From: Bacteroidota bacterium
Lineage (GTDB): Bacteria > Bacteroidota > Bacteroidia > Cytophagales > Cyclobacteriaceae
DNA: 64,000 nucleotides
Assembly: GCA_016866235.1 (NCBI GenBank)
Contig: VGMW01000001.1
Location: 186,001-250,000, forward strand
Reading direction: 5' to 3'
In this document: piece after piece, positions 18,618 to 26,808 of the stretch
Position numbering within the stretch: position 1 is the first letter of the stretch
Layout of the letters: every line of letters starts with the position of its first letter
The notes under the pieces: generated by a model
Told to the model about the DNA's origin: nothing
Database searches by the model: none
Seen by the model: only the letters and a program-made list of their open reading frames with translations
Position numbers and translations under genes: made by a program

Positions 18618-20381
18618 ATGACCCCTGATGACTTATTAAAGGAGGCCCTTGAATCGGCAGTCGTTGGATTGTTTGGGAAGTCGGCAGATCTGCAGATCCA
18701 GCCAACCAACCCTCAGTTCGAAGGCTCGCATACGTTGGTTTGCTTTCCGCTAACCAAACTTTCAGGGAAGTCACCCGAAGAAACCGGAAAACTAATCGGT
18801 GAAGCTGTCCTCAAGGGTAGCGACACGGTCTCCTCCTTCAATGTTGTTAAGGGATTCCTGAATTTCGTACTCTCCGATAAAGTTTGGAGCAGCAGATTTA
18901 ATCAGATCAATGCCAACCCATCCTTTGGGACATTTTCTCCCAACGGAAAGGAGATCATGGTGGAGTACTCTTCACCCAACACCAACAAGCCTCTGCACCT
19001 CGGTCATCTTAGAAATAACTTTCTTGGTTTTGCTGTAGCGGAAATCTATCGTGCAATTGGCTACAAAGTTCACAGGGTCCAGATCATCAACGATCGAGGC
19101 ATTCACATTTGTAAGAGCATGGCGGCCTGGAAACTTTTTGGAAATGCTGAGACACCTGCATCGGCTTCTGTAAAGGGTGACCATCTCGTTGGAAAGTATT
19201 ATGTGCTTTTCGACAGACACTACAAGGAACAAACCGCGGAATTGGAAAAAAGTGGTTTGGCCAAAGAACAGGCAGAGAAAGAAGCGCCCATCATGAAGCT
19301 TGCTGTGGCCATGCTTCAGCAATGGGAAAATCGTGATCCGGAAATTTTGCAATTGTGGCAAACCATGAATGGTTGGGTTTATGAAGGATTTGGAAAAACC
19401 TATGAAAGAATGGGTGTGTCCTTTGATAAGCTTTATTATGAGTCCGAGACCTATTTGCTGGGTAAGGAGGAAGTTCTCAAAGGACTGGAGTCAGGTGTAT
19501 TTTTCAAAAAAGAAGATGGTTCTGTTTGGGTTGATCTCACCGCTGACGGCCTTGATCAAAAAGTCTTGTTAAGGTCAGATGGCACCTCGGTTTATATGAC
19601 CCAGGACATTGGAACGGCTATCCTTCGCTTCAGGGACTTCCCTTCCATCGATGGCCAGGTGTACACCGTTGGAAATGAACAAGAATATCATTTCAAAGTC
19701 TTATTTCTGATTCTGAAAAAACTTGGATTTAAATGGGCTGAGAAATGTTTTCATCTTTCCTATGGAATGGTGGACCTGCCTACTGGGAAAATGAAATCCA
19801 GAGAAGGAACCGTGGTGGACGCCGATGACCTCATGGAAGAGATGGTTCAGGCAGCAGCGAAACAGTCACAAGAGCTTGGTAAAGCAGAACCATCTGAAGC
19901 CACCAATGAAATGATCGGCCTTGGAGCATTGAAATATTTTCTTCTGAAGGTAGATCCTAAGAAGAGGATGTTGTTTGATCCCAATGAGTCTATTCAGATG
20001 CAAGGCAATACCGCGCCCTTCATTCAATATACCCACGCGAGAATTCGTGCGCTAATCCGAAAAGCGGAAGAACAGAATTTGAATTTTTCAGGATCATTTT
20101 CTGGCATTAAACTGGAACCCGGGGAACGCGCCCTCATCAGCCTGATCAGCCGCTACCCGGAAACGATCACTTTAGCGGCATCGGGATATTCACCTTCGGT
20201 GGTGGCCAATTACGCTTACGAGCTGGCCAAAGAATACAATCAGTTTTATCAGACTGTCAGGATTTTCGGTGAACAGGACAACCAAACGCTTTTATTCAGA
20301 ATTGCCCTTTCGGCCCAAACGGCGAAAATCATCAGGCACGCCATGGCACTTTTGGGCATCGGATGTCCCGAAAAAATGTAA
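18618..20381 (+). CDS. argS: arginyl-tRNA synthetase
   Basis: A 587-residue class I synthetase. The HIGH-type motif is HLGH (127-130) following the EYSSPNTNKPLH signature; the KMSK-type loop is KMKSREGTVV near residue 391. The N-terminal Add-1 domain and the C-terminal anticodon-binding helices (HARIRALIRKAEE, YELAKEYNQFYQTVRI, ALLGIGCPEKM) are complete. It charges tRNA-Arg in the cytoplasm. Its position immediately after polyamine genes that start from arginine may be chance or may couple arginine use. Confidence 0.97.
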   Translation: MTPDDLLKEALESAVVGLFGKSADLQIQPTNPQFEGSHTLVCFPLTKLSGKSPEETGKLIGEAVLKGSDTVSSFNVVKGFLNFVLSDKVWSSRFNQINANPSFGTFSPNGKEIMVEYSSPNTNKPLHLGHLRNNFLGFAVAEIYRAIGYKVHRVQIINDRGIHICKSMAAWKLFGNAETPASASVKGDHLVGKYYVLFDRHYKEQTAELEKSGLAKEQAEKEAPIMKLAVAMLQQWENRDPEILQLWQTMNGWVYEGFGKTYERMGVSFDKLYYESETYLLGKEEVLKGLESGVFFKKEDGSVWVDLTADGLDQKVLLRSDGTSVYMTQDIGTAILRFRDFPSIDGQVYTVGNEQEYHFKVLFLILKKLGFKWAEKCFHLSYGMVDLPTGKMKSREGTVVDADDLMEEMVQAAAKQSQELGKAEPSEATNEMIGLGALKYFLLKVDPKKRMLFDPNESIQMQGNTAPFIQYTHARIRALIRKAEEQNLNFSGSFSGIKLEPGERALISLISRYPETITLAASGYSPSVVANYAYELAKEYNQFYQTVRIFGEQDNQTLLFRIALSAQTAKIIRHAMALLGIGCPEKM

Positions 20382-20403
20382 AAAGATTATTTCCTGTAAC
20401 TCC

Positions 20404-20458
20404 ACTCTTAAATGGTAGGTGTTCACTCTCCTCTATGAGAATGAACCCTCACTTAAGC
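20404..20458 (+). repeat. imperfect inverted repeat after argS
   Basis: CTTAA...TTAAG outer arms and TGTTCACTCTC / GAGAATGAAC inner arms surround a short loop. It could fold in RNA between argS and the peroxidase genes, but there is no T-run, so a classical terminator cannot be claimed. Confidence 0.35.
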
Positions 20459-20497
20459 CTGATCCTGTAACATATTTGCATCCTAATCAATCTTATT

Positions 20498-20998
20498 ATG
20501 AAAACGATTATCGCCATTATGCTGATTTCGATGCTTTCTGTTCCTGAAAAAGGCTTTTATGATTTTAAGGTCAACAGCCTTGAAGGTTCACCCGTTGATT
20601 TTAAGGCTTACAAGGGGAAGACCGTTTTGGTGGTCAACACCGCGTCCAAATGTGGCTATACACCGCAATACAACGATCTTCAGAAACTTCACGAACAATA
20701 CGGTGGCAAAGTGGTGGTGTTGGGATTTCCTGCGAATAATTTCGGTGGACAAGAGCCGGGTTCCAATGCTGAAATCAAATCATTCTGCAGTCAGAATTAT
20801 GGTGTAACCTTCCAAATGTTTGAAAAAGTTTCGGTGAAGGGAGACGATCAACACCCCTTGTTTCAGTGGCTCAAGGAGAAATCCGGTAGCGAACCAACCT
20901 GGAATTTCTGCAAATACCTGATCAAGGCCGACGGCTCCGTGAAGTTCTTTTCTTCCAAAGTGAAGCCATTGGATGAGCAGATTTTGAAAGAGCTCTGA
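20498..20998 (+). CDS. glutathione peroxidase-family protein (copy 1)
   Basis: A 166-residue thiol peroxidase. A short hydrophobic leader (1-15) suggests export. The catalytic Cys is in NTASKCGYTPQY, the Gln in GFPANNFGGQEPG, and the Trp/Asn pair in WNFCKYLI, giving a Cys-type (non-selenium) enzyme of the family that usually uses thioredoxin. It reduces hydroperoxides. Its stop codon shares one base with the start of copy 2 (TGATG), so the pair should be translationally coupled. Confidence 0.93.
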   Translation: MKTIIAIMLISMLSVPEKGFYDFKVNSLEGSPVDFKAYKGKTVLVVNTASKCGYTPQYNDLQKLHEQYGGKVVVLGFPANNFGGQEPGSNAEIKSFCSQNYGVTFQMFEKVSVKGDDQHPLFQWLKEKSGSEPTWNFCKYLIKADGSVKFFSSKVKPLDEQILKEL

Positions 20999-21522
20999 TG
21001 AACCAATCAGTTTTAATTTTTATTATGTTTTCCTTGTTTGCAAAGCCACCGGTGGTGGCACAACAAAGCATTTACGATTTTCAATTGCCCTCACTGGAAG
21101 GAGATCAAATTGACTTCTCTAGGTTTAAAGGCAAATGGATCCTCATCGTGAACACAGCCTCCAAGTGTGGATATACCCCCCAGTACAAGGAGCTCCAGAA
21201 GCTACACGAGTTGTATGGCGATAAAGTGGCTGTCCTCGGCTTCCCTGCGAATAACTTTTTCTGGCAGGAGCCTGGTAGCAATGATGATATCGCTGAGTTC
21301 TGTGAAAAAAATTACGGGGTATCTTTTCAAATGTTCGAAAAAGTCTCTGTCAAAGGTGCCAGCAAACATCCGCTGTACCGTTGGCTCGAAGCCAAAAGCG
21401 GAAAAACTCCTACCTGGAATTTTTGTAAGTTCCTGATCGGCCCGGATGGCTCCTATCGAAATTTTTATGCTTCGGCTATAAGCCCGATGGACCAACAAAT
21501 CATCAGACAAATCAGCAATTAA
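20998..21522 (+). CDS. glutathione peroxidase-family protein (copy 2)
   Basis: A 174-residue paralogue of the preceding gene with a better signal peptide (residues 1-21, cleavage near VVAQ). The catalytic Cys (NTASKCGYTPQY), Gln and Trp/Asn (TWNFCKFLIG) are all kept. The loop around Gln differs: GFPANNFFWQEPG replaces GGQEPG, placing Phe-Trp next to the active-site Gln. The tandem arrangement and close similarity point to local duplication with later change of specificity. Confidence 0.93.
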   Translation: MNQSVLIFIMFSLFAKPPVVAQQSIYDFQLPSLEGDQIDFSRFKGKWILIVNTASKCGYTPQYKELQKLHELYGDKVAVLGFPANNFFWQEPGSNDDIAEFCEKNYGVSFQMFEKVSVKGASKHPLYRWLEAKSGKTPTWNFCKFLIGPDGSYRNFYASAISPMDQQIIRQISN

Positions 21523-21532
21523 ACATCGCCTT

Positions 21533-21931
21533 ATGAAATGGATGAATCAGACCAAACCATTGGCCTTCGATTTGGCCACCCTTGCGTTAAGGCTGGCCGG
21601 TGGATTGCTTTTACTGCACGGTATTCCTAAGGTTCTGAATTTTGGTGAGCGGATGAATACCTTCGGAGACCCTATTGGCATCGGTAGCACAGCATCTTTG
21701 GTGCTTTGTGTTTTTGCAGAGTTTTTCTGCACTGCGTTGGTGGTTCTCGGATTGTTTACCAGGTATGCTCTGGTACCCATCATCATCAATATGGCTGTAA
21801 TTGTTTTTGTCGTCCATGGTGCAGAACCTCTTAAAGAAAGAGAACTCCCCGTCATGTTCCTTCTGATTTATTCTGCGCTGTTTTTTACCGGGCCAGGCAA
21901 ATATTCAGCCGACGGCCTGCGTGGCCTGTAA
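21533..21931 (+). CDS. DoxX-family membrane protein
   Basis: A 132-residue protein with four predicted membrane helices (LALRLAGGLLLLHGIPKV, ASLVLCVFAEFFCTALVVLG, YALVPIIINMAVIVFVVHG, ELPVMFLLIYSALFF) and the DoxX-type HGIPKVL and GPGKYSADG ends. DoxX proteins are linked to redox defence in several bacteria. It follows the peroxidase pair by 10 bp and overlaps the possible GTG start region of menA, which suggests an oxidative-stress operon that runs on into menaquinone synthesis. Confidence 0.8.
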   Translation: MKWMNQTKPLAFDLATLALRLAGGLLLLHGIPKVLNFGERMNTFGDPIGIGSTASLVLCVFAEFFCTALVVLGLFTRYALVPIIINMAVIVFVVHGAEPLKERELPVMFLLIYSALFFTGPGKYSADGLRGL

Positions 21932-21938
21932 TAACCTT

Positions 21939-22844
21939 ATGCCCTCCCAGCGTAGGTTTGGTAATTGGATAGCGGCAGCACGACCCAGAACCCTTCCACT
22001 GGCGCTGTCAACCATCGGAATGGGGGGCTTTCTCGCTGCAGCAGAGGATCAATTTAATGTCACTATTTTTTTGCTGTGTTGCCTCACAGCCTCACTGCTT
22101 CAAATTCTCTCCAACCTTGCCAACGATTACGGCGACCATATTCATGGCGCTGACCACATAAACCGCATCGGACCGTCGCGCGCGGTTCAATCGGGACAAA
22201 TTTCAGCACAGGCCATGAAAAGAGCAGTTTACCTGCTCGCATTCCTTAGCCTGTTATCCGGTCTTTCCCTGCTGTTCACCGCATTTCCTGGCAGTCTTCT
22301 GTCAATTGTTTTTTGGACAGTTATAGGCATTCTATCCATTGGCGCTGCCATCACCTATACGTCAGGCAGCAAACCCTATGGGTATATTGGTTTGGGTGAC
22401 TTATCTGTTTTTATATTTTTCGGACTGGTGGGCGTACTTGGATCCAGGTTCGTGATTTCAGGTACCGTTATTTATTACGATTTATTACCCGCGACTTCGG
22501 TAGGGCTTCTTTCTGTGGCTGTGTTGAACGTTAATAATGTACGGGATATTGAATCCGATCGGCAGGCAGGTAAATTTTCTATCCCTGTTCGGATAGGTCG
22601 GAACAATGCAGCCGGCTACCATGTTTTTTTGCTGGGTTCCAGTCTGCTCTGCGGATTGATTTACTTTTACCTCATCGCCAATCCGTGGGTAATTTTTTTA
22701 GCGGTGACACCTCTTTTTTTGGGGATTGCTCGCGCGGTAAAATCAGTTCCTGATCATTCCCTCGACCCGTGGCTGAAGAAAATGGCGATTTCAACTTTAA
22801 TTTTTGTGTTTCTTTTCGGAACAGGATTGTTGCTCGGTTCCTGA
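21939..22844 (+). CDS. menA: 1,4-dihydroxy-2-naphthoate polyprenyltransferase
   Basis: A 301-residue UbiA-family integral membrane enzyme, started at ATG 21939. The first Asp-rich motif is NDYGDHIHGAD (62-72) preceded by SNLA, and the second is NNVRDIESDRQAGK (199-212); both bind the Mg-prenyl diphosphate. The WIAAARPRTLPLAL start and the internal GIxxY-rich helices fit MenA rather than UbiA or heme O synthase. It attaches the isoprenoid tail in menaquinone synthesis. Confidence 0.9.
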   Translation: MPSQRRFGNWIAAARPRTLPLALSTIGMGGFLAAAEDQFNVTIFLLCCLTASLLQILSNLANDYGDHIHGADHINRIGPSRAVQSGQISAQAMKRAVYLLAFLSLLSGLSLLFTAFPGSLLSIVFWTVIGILSIGAAITYTSGSKPYGYIGLGDLSVFIFFGLVGVLGSRFVISGTVIYYDLLPATSVGLLSVAVLNVNNVRDIESDRQAGKFSIPVRIGRNNAAGYHVFLLGSSLLCGLIYFYLIANPWVIFLAVTPLFLGIARAVKSVPDHSLDPWLKKMAISTLIFVFLFGTGLLLGS

Positions 22845-22879
22845 GTTTTTTTAATGGATGACATAAATCAGGGTTGGAA

Positions 22880-22893
22880 TTGATCAAAGTCAA
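22880..22893 (+). promoter_or_regulatory. CRP/FNR-family operator-like site
   Basis: TTGATCAAAGTCAA matches the FNR/Anr consensus TTGAT-N4-ATCAA at nine of ten positions. Its centre lies about 41 bp before the transcription start implied by the -7 box at 22916, which is the class II activator position. Confidence 0.55.
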
Positions 22894-22915
22894 TTCTGTC
22901 CCCCGCACTCATAGG

Positions 22916-22923
22916 TACATTTG
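22916..22923 (+). promoter_or_regulatory. -7 element of the universal stress protein gene
   Basis: TACATTTG is an exact -7 box, 18 bases before ATG 22942. No TTTG -33 box is seen at the usual spacing; only TTCTG is present, in keeping with an activator-dependent promoter. Confidence 0.55.
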
Positions 22924-22941
22924 ATCAAATCCAAAAGTCAA

Positions 22942-23778
22942 ATGAAAAAAATCCTTGTGCCCACCGATTTCTCCGAACAATCCATCAATGCATTTCGTTT
23001 TGCGATTCAGTTGGCTGTTGCTCAAAAATCTCAAATTCAGTTGCTTCATGTGATTGAATTACCCGTGATGCACGACACTACCCTGATGCCCACCTTATCT
23101 TTCGAACAGCAATACATGAAAGATGCATCTGATATGGCTGAGAAAAATTTTAAGCGTCTGATTAAAGTGGCAAAAGGAGAGAATGCCATATCATGGTCGG
23201 TTGAATATGGCAATGCAACAACCATGATTCTTGATTATTGCAAAAAGAAAAAAGCTGATCTAATTGTGATGGGCACCAAAGGGGCGACAGGTCTTAAAGA
23301 ATACTTTGTTGGTTCTAATACTGAAAAGATTGTTCGGCTTTCGCCTGTTCCCGTCATAGCACTTCCCGAAGCCACAACCCTATCCTCTATCAAAAACATT
23401 ATTTTCCCCACGCCACTTTATGGCAGTCAGGAAGCGGTAGTACCTCAGATTAGATTGTTACAGTCTATGTTGCATGCAAAATTGCACGTGGTATACATCA
23501 ATACGCCGGCGAACTTCCGTCGTGATAAACAAACCACAGCTTTATTGGAGCAGTTTGCTAAAAAGAATCAGCTTAAAAATTATGATCTGCACGTTTACAA
23601 CGATATCTCCGAGGAGGAAGGGTTGGTAAATTTTGCATCCCATATCGGCGGTTGCCTCCTCGCTATGCCAACCCACGGTCGTCGCGGAATTGCACATTTG
23701 ATGGCAGGCAGTATTGCTGAGGATGTCGTAAACCACATTCATTTCCCGGTCTGGACATTCAGAACAGGCAGGCGCTAA
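22942..23778 (+). CDS. tandem-domain universal stress protein
   Basis: A 278-residue protein of two Usp domains, started at ATG 22942 rather than TTG 22921, which lies inside the -7 box. Domain 1 begins KKILVPTDFSEQS and has a full ATP-binding motif, GTKGATGLKEYFVGS (111-125). Domain 2 is more divergent and ends PTHGRRGIAHLMAGSIAEDV with a shortened motif. Such proteins respond to respiration and energy stress, by mechanisms that differ between members. The preceding CRP/FNR-like site suggests induction by oxygen limitation or a related signal. Confidence 0.88.
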   Translation: MKKILVPTDFSEQSINAFRFAIQLAVAQKSQIQLLHVIELPVMHDTTLMPTLSFEQQYMKDASDMAEKNFKRLIKVAKGENAISWSVEYGNATTMILDYCKKKKADLIVMGTKGATGLKEYFVGSNTEKIVRLSPVPVIALPEATTLSSIKNIIFPTPLYGSQEAVVPQIRLLQSMLHAKLHVVYINTPANFRRDKQTTALLEQFAKKNQLKNYDLHVYNDISEEEGLVNFASHIGGCLLAMPTHGRRGIAHLMAGSIAEDVVNHIHFPVWTFRTGRR

Positions 23779-23834
23779 ACAATGGTTGGGGGTGATTTAG
23801 GCAGAGAATAATTAACTTGCAGTGAATCACCGAT

Positions 23835-24335
23835 TTGACCAGAAAGTTTTTTCCGCTGGACAAAAATTATCTCCTGGAACAAGCACAGTTCCGGCTACGC
23901 AATCCACTGCTCTCTCAATTACGAGAAAAGGTTCGTTCCCGTTTCCTGGAGATCAACAACCCTTTGGGTCTGATGGACTCTTTTGCACTTAGGATAGAAG
24001 AAAATCCCAACAACGCCCTCGAATCCCTGTATCCTTTTTATGACATGCTTTCGGCGGTTTACCGCCTTCAAAAGGGAACCAATCAATTGGAAATTCTATG
24101 GAATGGAAAAGACCATAGTGATCAATTTGCTGAGGAATGGAAAGCTGTTTTCAGCGATTGGACTGAATCCTTTTGTAGGGACAATTCTTTTCTTCAGGCG
24201 ATACTCGACCTGACGGTCTTTTATCCATCAAACAGCAAATCACCAATGGCTGAAAGTCGAATGCAAGCTTTCATTCTGCGTCGTTTTGACTTGAAATGGC
24301 ATAAAACAAAGCATGTGCTGTTGGCACAAGGCTGA
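23835..24335 (+). CDS. protein of unknown function
   Basis: A 166-residue soluble protein, not recognised. A stop lies four codons upstream and the first in-frame ATG is at residue 47, so the TTG at 23835 (MTRKFFPLDKNYL) is the best start. The protein is mostly helical in appearance, with many aromatic residues (WNGKDHSDQFAEEWKAVFSDWTESF) and no cysteine-rich, signal or membrane segment. It lies 56 bp after the universal stress protein and 48 bp before the glutamate-synthase-like gene, all in one direction. Confidence 0.6.
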   Translation: MTRKFFPLDKNYLLEQAQFRLRNPLLSQLREKVRSRFLEINNPLGLMDSFALRIEENPNNALESLYPFYDMLSAVYRLQKGTNQLEILWNGKDHSDQFAEEWKAVFSDWTESFCRDNSFLQAILDLTVFYPSNSKSPMAESRMQAFILRRFDLKWHKTKHVLLAQG

Positions 24336-24383
24336 CCCAACCGGGAATTTTGGTTAACTTAAGGTCAATCAAAATTCTTTCCT

Positions 24384-25976
24384 ATGAGTGTTCGCGGATG
24401 GTTCTGGTTAATTTCTATTGCTGTCATCGCTCTCGTTGCAGCCTTAGCATTTTATGTAAATGTTGGTTTTCTGTACCTGTATTTACTGGTAGTGCCGGTG
24501 GTATACATGGGCGTCGAGGATATTCTTCAAAAAAATCAATCCATCCGAAGGAACTTTCCTGTTCTGGGCAGACTTCGCTACGTTTTTGAAGACCTCCGTC
24601 CTAAAATTCAACAGTATTTCGTGGAGTCCGATACCGACGGAACACCACTCAACCGAAATGAGCGATCCGTTGTTTACCAACGTGCTAAAAAGCAGGTCGA
24701 TACGACCCCATTCGGCACACAACTGAATGTTTATGCAGAAGGTTATGAATGGATGGCGCATTCAGTAACGCCCAAAGACTTCCACCGCATGAACCACCAT
24801 CCCCGAGTTCAGATAGGTGGGTCCGATTGCAAACAACCCTATGAAGCAAGTGTATTGAATATTAGTGCTATGAGTTTTGGTTCTCTGAGTAAAAATGCTG
24901 TCATGGCCTTGAATGGTGGCGCTCAAATGGGAGGTTTTGCGCACAATACAGGAGAAGGAGGAATCAGTGCTTACCACCTCGATCCGGGAGGTGATTTGAT
25001 TTGGCAAATTGGGACTGGATATTTTGGTGCCCGTGATAAGGAAGGAAGATTTAATGATGAAGCCTTCCGTTCTAATGCCCTGAAGCCAAATGTGAAAATG
25101 ATCGAAATAAAATTATCCCAGGGTGCAAAGCCTGGGCACGGTGGAATTCTCCCTGGTAAGAAGAATACTCCTGAAATCGCTGCGATTCGTTTGGTCGAAC
25201 CAGGCACGACAGTTTTTTCACCGCCTTACCACTCTGCTTTTAGTACACCTTCGGAGCTCATTAAGTTCGTGGCTCGTTTAAGAAATTTATCCGAAGGGAA
25301 GCCTGTTGGTTTTAAGCTTTGCATCGGAAACCGCAGTGAATTTTTATCCATCTGCAAGGCCATGGTACAATTGAATACCTATCCGGACTTTATCACTGTC
25401 GATGGCGGTGAGGGCGGAACAGGTGCGGCCCCTCCTGAGTTTTCCAACTCAGTTGGTATGCCTTTGTTGGACGCTTTAGCATTCGTAGACAATGCACTGA
25501 GAGGATTTTCAATCCGGCAAAAAATAAGAATTGTATGTTCAGGGAAAATCCTCACAGGATTTCATATGATGAGGGCAATGGCCCTTGGAGCCGACGTGTG
25601 TAATAGTGCTCGCGGAATGATGTTGGCCCTGGGATGCATTCAGGCACTTGAATGCAATAAAAATTCCTGCCCTACGGGTGTGGCTACCCAAGATCCTGCT
25701 TTGACCAAGGGGCTCGTCGTCGAAGACAAGGTGTCAAGAGTAGCTAATTTCCACAAGCATACCATTGAAAGCTTTGTGGAATTATTGGGCGCAGCGGGTC
25801 TGGAGCATCCCGATCAAATCGACCGTACCCACATCTTCCGCAGGGTATTTATGAATTTGGTGAAGACTTATGAAGAGATCTATCCAACCATTCCGGACGG
25901 ATCGTTGCTGGAAGGTGGCGATCCGCCGTTTGAGTTGATGGCTGAGTTGTCACGGTCGTCCGCCGAACGTTTTTGA
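24384..25976 (+). CDS. membrane-anchored FMN glutamate synthase-like oxidoreductase
   Basis: A 530-residue protein. Residues 7-43 form one or two membrane helices; the rest is the FMN-binding TIM-barrel of the glutamate synthase large subunit (ISAMSFGSLSKNAVMALN, HNTGEGGISAYH, GAKPGHGGILPG, ITVDGGEGGTGAAPPEF). A 3Fe-4S cysteine set is present as C418-x5-C424-x4-C429. The glutaminase domain is missing, so it does not by itself make glutamate from glutamine. These stand-alone FMN_bind Glu-synthase proteins are widespread and their substrate is unsettled. Confidence 0.88.
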   Translation: MSVRGWFWLISIAVIALVAALAFYVNVGFLYLYLLVVPVVYMGVEDILQKNQSIRRNFPVLGRLRYVFEDLRPKIQQYFVESDTDGTPLNRNERSVVYQRAKKQVDTTPFGTQLNVYAEGYEWMAHSVTPKDFHRMNHHPRVQIGGSDCKQPYEASVLNISAMSFGSLSKNAVMALNGGAQMGGFAHNTGEGGISAYHLDPGGDLIWQIGTGYFGARDKEGRFNDEAFRSNALKPNVKMIEIKLSQGAKPGHGGILPGKKNTPEIAAIRLVEPGTTVFSPPYHSAFSTPSELIKFVARLRNLSEGKPVGFKLCIGNRSEFLSICKAMVQLNTYPDFITVDGGEGGTGAAPPEFSNSVGMPLLDALAFVDNALRGFSIRQKIRIVCSGKILTGFHMMRAMALGADVCNSARGMMLALGCIQALECNKNSCPTGVATQDPALTKGLVVEDKVSRVANFHKHTIESFVELLGAAGLEHPDQIDRTHIFRRVFMNLVKTYEEIYPTIPDGSLLEGGDPPFELMAELSRSSAERF

Positions 25977-26567
25977 TTACTTGTTACCGGAGATTTTTAC
26001 GGTAACATTTTTGTGTCCTGCTGATTTCAGGAAATTTTCAATCCAGGATTTTGCACCTGTTTCTGTTTGCTCAATGATTTTATTTGCAACTGCGATGCGA
26101 ACCAGGCTGTCCTTCCTTTGGTTGATTTGATCCTGAATAGACTCCACAACCAGTGGGTAGTGTCGGGTTCCAACCTGAACAGAAAAATTCCCTGTCTCAC
26201 GAATACTCATTTTTTCAATTTCGTAAGTGGGCTGACCAACCTTTGCCTTGGGTATTAAAACCAAGGTTTCTTCTTTAAAATTTTCAGAAATGATAATCCC
26301 ACGAAGATCGACGTAAGCGGTGATGGTTACTGGAATTTGAACGATTGCAACAATCGGTTTTTCAGGGTTATTCTTTTTATGGAGGAAAAATAAATCGGTG
26401 TAGCGGTGCTTTACCAGGTGCAGTTCTTTGATTTCTGTGATTTCATGTAAGTGAATTCTACCTTCGGGATTGGCCTTACTCTTGGCTGAACCAAAAATCA
26501 GCCAAATGCATAAAAACGAAACTGCGCCCGCCAAAAAGGATAAGCCAAGGTTGGTGTAGTTTTTCAT
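25977..26567 (-). CDS. DUF4230 domain protein
   Basis: A 196-residue protein with an N-terminal membrane anchor (8-26) and a DUF4230 body (GRIHLHEITEIKELHLVKHRYTD, VAIVQIPVTITAYVDLRG, then a region of charged helices). The domain has no established function. Its stop directly abuts the stop of the convergent glutamate-synthase-like gene. Probably faces the periplasm. Confidence 0.75.
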   Translation of the reverse strand: MKNYTNLGLSFLAGAVSFLCIWLIFGSAKSKANPEGRIHLHEITEIKELHLVKHRYTDLFFLHKKNNPEKPIVAIVQIPVTITAYVDLRGIIISENFKEETLVLIPKAKVGQPTYEIEKMSIRETGNFSVQVGTRHYPLVVESIQDQINQRKDSLVRIAVANKIIEQTETGAKSWIENFLKSAGHKNVTVKISGNK

Positions 26568-26808
26568 GGGGTTTGTCCGGTAAAATCTAAACGGACCTTA
26601 CCCTGTATACGACAAATCCTTAATGGTCGGAGTTGTACTTAGCGTAATTTTAAATGACAAATTTTACGCTCATCCTCAAACTATTATTTGATTGGCACGT
26701 TTGTATACACTCATTGATGGTCGATAATGGTTCTTTTAAAACCATTTTATTTTAGCTGAAAAGCAATCGACTGTCTTTTTGATTAAATCCTACGATTCCG
26801 TCGCTCGA
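26568..26808. other. intergenic region with small inverted repeats
   Basis: No gene is seen. It holds an inverted repeat with AGCGTAA / TTACGCT arms (26641-26670), a hairpin with AATGGTT / AACCATT arms (26726-26746), and two GTATAC palindromes. No exact -7 box for the DUF4230 gene was found. The second hairpin lies where the end of the ppk2 message is expected but lacks a clean T-run on that strand. Confidence 0.4.

Noticed and set aside
23835-24335. The unknown gene as a possible random frame
   Set aside because: Kept as a gene, since it fills a gap of the right size in line with its neighbours; only its function is unassigned.
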